A stretch of DNA of 37,005 bases from Clostridia bacterium. GTDB lineage: Bacteria > Bacillota > Clostridia > DUPQ01. A program made the position numbers and the translations under genes. The notes under the pieces are model-generated. The model made no database searches. It was not told the origin of the DNA and saw only the letters and a list, made by a program, of their open reading frames with translations. The stretch is taken from assembly GCA_016929655.1 (NCBI GenBank), contig JAFGIJ010000090.1:1-37005 (forward strand), written 5' to 3'. Position 1 is the first letter of the stretch, and each line of letters begins with the position of its first letter. This document shows positions 34,791-37,005 of this stretch, one piece after another.

Positions 34791-36067
34791 TTTGATATCA
34801 TTTCCTTTCCAAACCATTTAACCAGTACCTTAGGTACCAGTACACTTCCGTCCTGCTGTTGGAATTGTTCTACTATTGCCGGAAATATTCTTGATGTTGC
34901 GAGACCTGATGCATTGAGTGTATGTAGGAAATCATTCTTACCATCTTCTGTTTTCCTATACCTGATTTTCCCTCGTCTCGCCTGGTAATCGCGTGCGTTT
35001 GATGCAGAACTTACTTCTTTATATATACCCATACTAGGTATCCATACCTCAATATCATATGTCTTTGCCATGGAATGGCTTACATCTCCTGCAGCCAGTT
35101 TGGTTGTACGGTAATGCAACCCAAGTCCCTGCATCAGTTTTTCCGCTTTTCCTACCAGTTCTTCAAGGGCTTCATCACTTTTTTCAGGTACCGTATACTG
35201 GAACATTTCAATTTTGTTGAACTGATGTCCCCTTATCATTCCCCGTTCTTCAGCCCGATAGCTTCCGGCTTCTTTCCTGTAACATGGAGTATAGGCAAAA
35301 TATTTCCTCGGAAGTGATTCTTCAGGAAGTATCTCATCCCTGTGCACATTGATAAGTGCAGTTTCAGCCGTGGGCAGCAGGAATTGATGCTCATCCTTGT
35401 CATCATCATTTTCAAGGGCAAATACATCTGCTGCAAATTTCGGGAACTGGCCGGCAGTATATCCACATGCGTGTCCAAGTATATGCGGAGGAAGAAGAAA
35501 CTCATATCCATCTTTTAGATGTTCCTCTATGAAATAGTTTAACAATGCCCATTCAAGAACAGCTCCGTCTCCCCTATACAGCCAGAACCCATTCCCGGAT
35601 ATCTTGGTTCCGCGTTTATAATCAATGAGTCCTAGATTTTCACAAAGGTCAACATGATTTCTTATTTCAAAATCAAACTCAGGCTTACTTCCCCAGGTTC
35701 TTATGACTTCATTCTTTGCTGCATCCCCAGGAATAACGTCTTCATCAGGAATATTCGGAAGGACTTCCATGAATTCCTGAATTTTTTTCTGGCAAATGGC
35801 AGTACTTGCTTCCATATCCTTTATTGAATCAGAAAGCTCCTTCATTTTAACAAAGGTCTTAGTTACATCTTCACCTAACTTTTTAAGTTTTGGAATTTCT
35901 GAAGAAACGGTATTTTTTTCAGCTTTCATCTGCTCACAGGCAAATATAAGGCTCTTCCTTTCATCATCCCATTCAATCAATTGCTGAAAGTCAACCACAA
36001 AACCTCTTTTAGCCATGGCTTTCGTGACTTCCTCAGTGTTTTCTCTGATCCTCCTGATGTCAAGCAT
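34787..36067 (-). CDS. serS: Seryl-tRNA synthetase
   Basis: MLDIRRIRENTEEVTKAMAKRG...coiled-coil; TAETALINVHRDEIL, PCYRKEAGSYRAEERGMIRGHQFNKIEMF, EVSSASNARDYQARRGKIRYR. Confidence 0.97.
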   Translation of the reverse strand: MLDIRRIRENTEEVTKAMAKRGFVVDFQQLIEWDDERKSLIFACEQMKAEKNTVSSEIPKLKKLGEDVTKTFVKMKELSDSIKDMEASTAICQKKIQEFMEVLPNIPDEDVIPGDAAKNEVIRTWGSKPEFDFEIRNHVDLCENLGLIDYKRGTKISGNGFWLYRGDGAVLEWALLNYFIEEHLKDGYEFLLPPHILGHACGYTAGQFPKFAADVFALENDDDKDEHQFLLPTAETALINVHRDEILPEESLPRKYFAYTPCYRKEAGSYRAEERGMIRGHQFNKIEMFQYTVPEKSDEALEELVGKAEKLMQGLGLHYRTTKLAAGDVSHSMAKTYDIEVWIPSMGIYKEVSSASNARDYQARRGKIRYRKTEDGKNDFLHTLNASGLATSRIFPAIVEQFQQQDGSVLVPKVLVKWFGKEMISK

Positions 36068-36104
36068 CACACACCTCCATAATATTTTTCAGTGGTTTTT
36101 GCGC

Positions 36105-36315
36105 ACAAAAAACCGTCCCCTACATGGGACGGAAATATCCGCGGTGCCACCCAATTTAATCAATGATTCCCTCAAACATGATAACCGTCTGTACGGCCGG
36201 TCTTTTCAACCGGATTCTCCGGGAATGGATTCACATGCCATGTGTCGACGGTTTTCACCAAACACCGCCTCTCTTTGCACACCATGTCAGGTTACTTTTC
36301 CCCCTCATGGAATTG
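36105..36315 (-). ncRNA. T-box leader controlling serS (serine specific)
   Basis: T-box GGGTGGCACCGCGG at 36139-36152 (minus); terminator CCGTCCC-ATGTAG-GGGACGG + T6 at 36107-36132; specifier loop context GUGAA-UCC-A gives a Ser codon at 36227-36229. Confidence 0.95.
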
Positions 36316-36321
36316 AAATAA

Positions 36322-36350
36322 ATTATACAGCAGCTTATTTTATTCGTCAA
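36322..36350 (-). promoter_or_regulatory. serS T-box promoter
   Basis: Minus strand TTGACG (36345-36350), 17-nt spacer, TATAAT (36322-36327). Confidence 0.8.
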
Positions 36351-36469
36351 TTGCATTTCAGATAGAAAACCTCACCCATCCGGCCCAACTTCGATACACT
36401 TTATGGGTGAATATCCCGTTTCATGCAAACACCTCTGAGGTATTTGCTCGATTTTACTATATCTTGTGA

Positions 36470-36498
36470 TTGCACCGGCAAATAAAAACTTTTATAAT
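36470..36498 (+). promoter_or_regulatory. Promoter of the Yip1-like gene
   Basis: TTGCAC (36470-36475), 17-nt spacer, TATAAT (36493-36498). Confidence 0.65.
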
Positions 36499-36517
36499 GT
36501 ATATGAGGGTTAATTGT

Positions 36518-37005
36518 ATGAATAAAAGTGAAAAAAGTATCAAATTGACTGATGGAGCAATCAAGCGGTTTCTGCTATTTGCATTGAATCCTGCCGAGAT
36601 TTTCAGAGATAAGAAACCTTACAATTGGTTTCTGTTTCTTATTTACCCGGCTCTCGGGTGGATGATCTTCTTTTTACAGGTTGGACTGGACAAGTTTTCC
36701 GGTTTCAGGGTATTCATTACCATGATTCTCGGACTTGTTATCGGATATGTTGCTGTGGGAGTCATAGGTTTTATCATAGCCTTTATTTTGGCAAGGCTCG
36801 GTATGGACATCCGGGCAGACCAGGTAATCACTTTGATTTCAATGTCACATACCTATATGATTTTTTCAGTAATTTTAGGCTTGATATACCGAATTTTCGG
36901 AAGCAGTTCTGCATCTGCATTTGGGATTACAGGGCTTCTTTGTACATTACTTCCCATATATGCAGGAATAAGGATACTTGGTAAAGACAAAGCTTTCCTG
37001 CCTCC
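36518..37005 (+). CDS. Yip1-domain-like multi-pass membrane protein, truncated by the window's right edge
   Basis: Open frame from ATG 36518 to the edge with no stop: MNKSEKSIKLTDGAIKRFLLFALNPAEIFRDKKPYNWFLFLIYPALGWMIFFLQVGLDKFSG...; preceded by GAGGG and a promoter. Not listed in the ORF track because no stop is reached. Confidence 0.75.
   Translation, partial: MNKSEKSIKLTDGAIKRFLLFALNPAEIFRDKKPYNWFLFLIYPALGWMIFFLQVGLDKFSGFRVFITMILGLVIGYVAVGVIGFIIAFILARLGMDIRADQVITLISMSHTYMIFSVILGLIYRIFGSSSASAFGITGLLCTLLPIYAGIRILGKDKAFLP

Overview
The window looks chromosomal and probably from a Clostridia-type Bacillota genome (inferred from gene content, AT-rich intergenic regions and a T-box leader). It is densely coded, mostly on the minus strand. 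In coordinate order it contains: a truncated CapA-like lipoprotein gene (+); a minus-strand cluster of acyl-ACP thioesterase, GH78-like alpha-L-rhamnosidase, heparinase II/III-like protein and a DUF2007-like protein; a coupled M14 carboxypeptidase-pxpA-pxpB-pxpC set; a redox cassette (large OYE/GltD-like fusion, SDR, fumarate-reductase-like flavoprotein). Next comes a probable envelope/housekeeping operon (Asp23-amaP-nusB-xseA-xseB-ispA-divergent PAP2-class A beta-lactamase/PQQ-propeller fusion), a coupled URO-D/ThuA/GFO-MocA/DUF2156 operon, efp with a small protein, an S41-like peptidase (+), a FadR-type GntR regulator with citrate synthase, a CCA nucleotidyltransferase, lysA, an acyl-CoA synthetase coupled to serS under a serine T-box, and a Yip1-like membrane protein truncated at the right edge and absent from the ORF track. 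The most unusual non-coding signal is a ~103-bp array at 16035-16137: a 34-bp perfect palindrome extended by a 19-bp tandem repeat and bounded by near-perfect inverted ends. A second clear signal is a 24-bp perfect palindrome plus 8-bp repeats overlapping the promoter of the GntR-citrate synthase operon. No CRISPR array, rRNA, tRNA, prophage or recognisable transposase was seen. All functional names come from reading motifs and have not been checked against databases.
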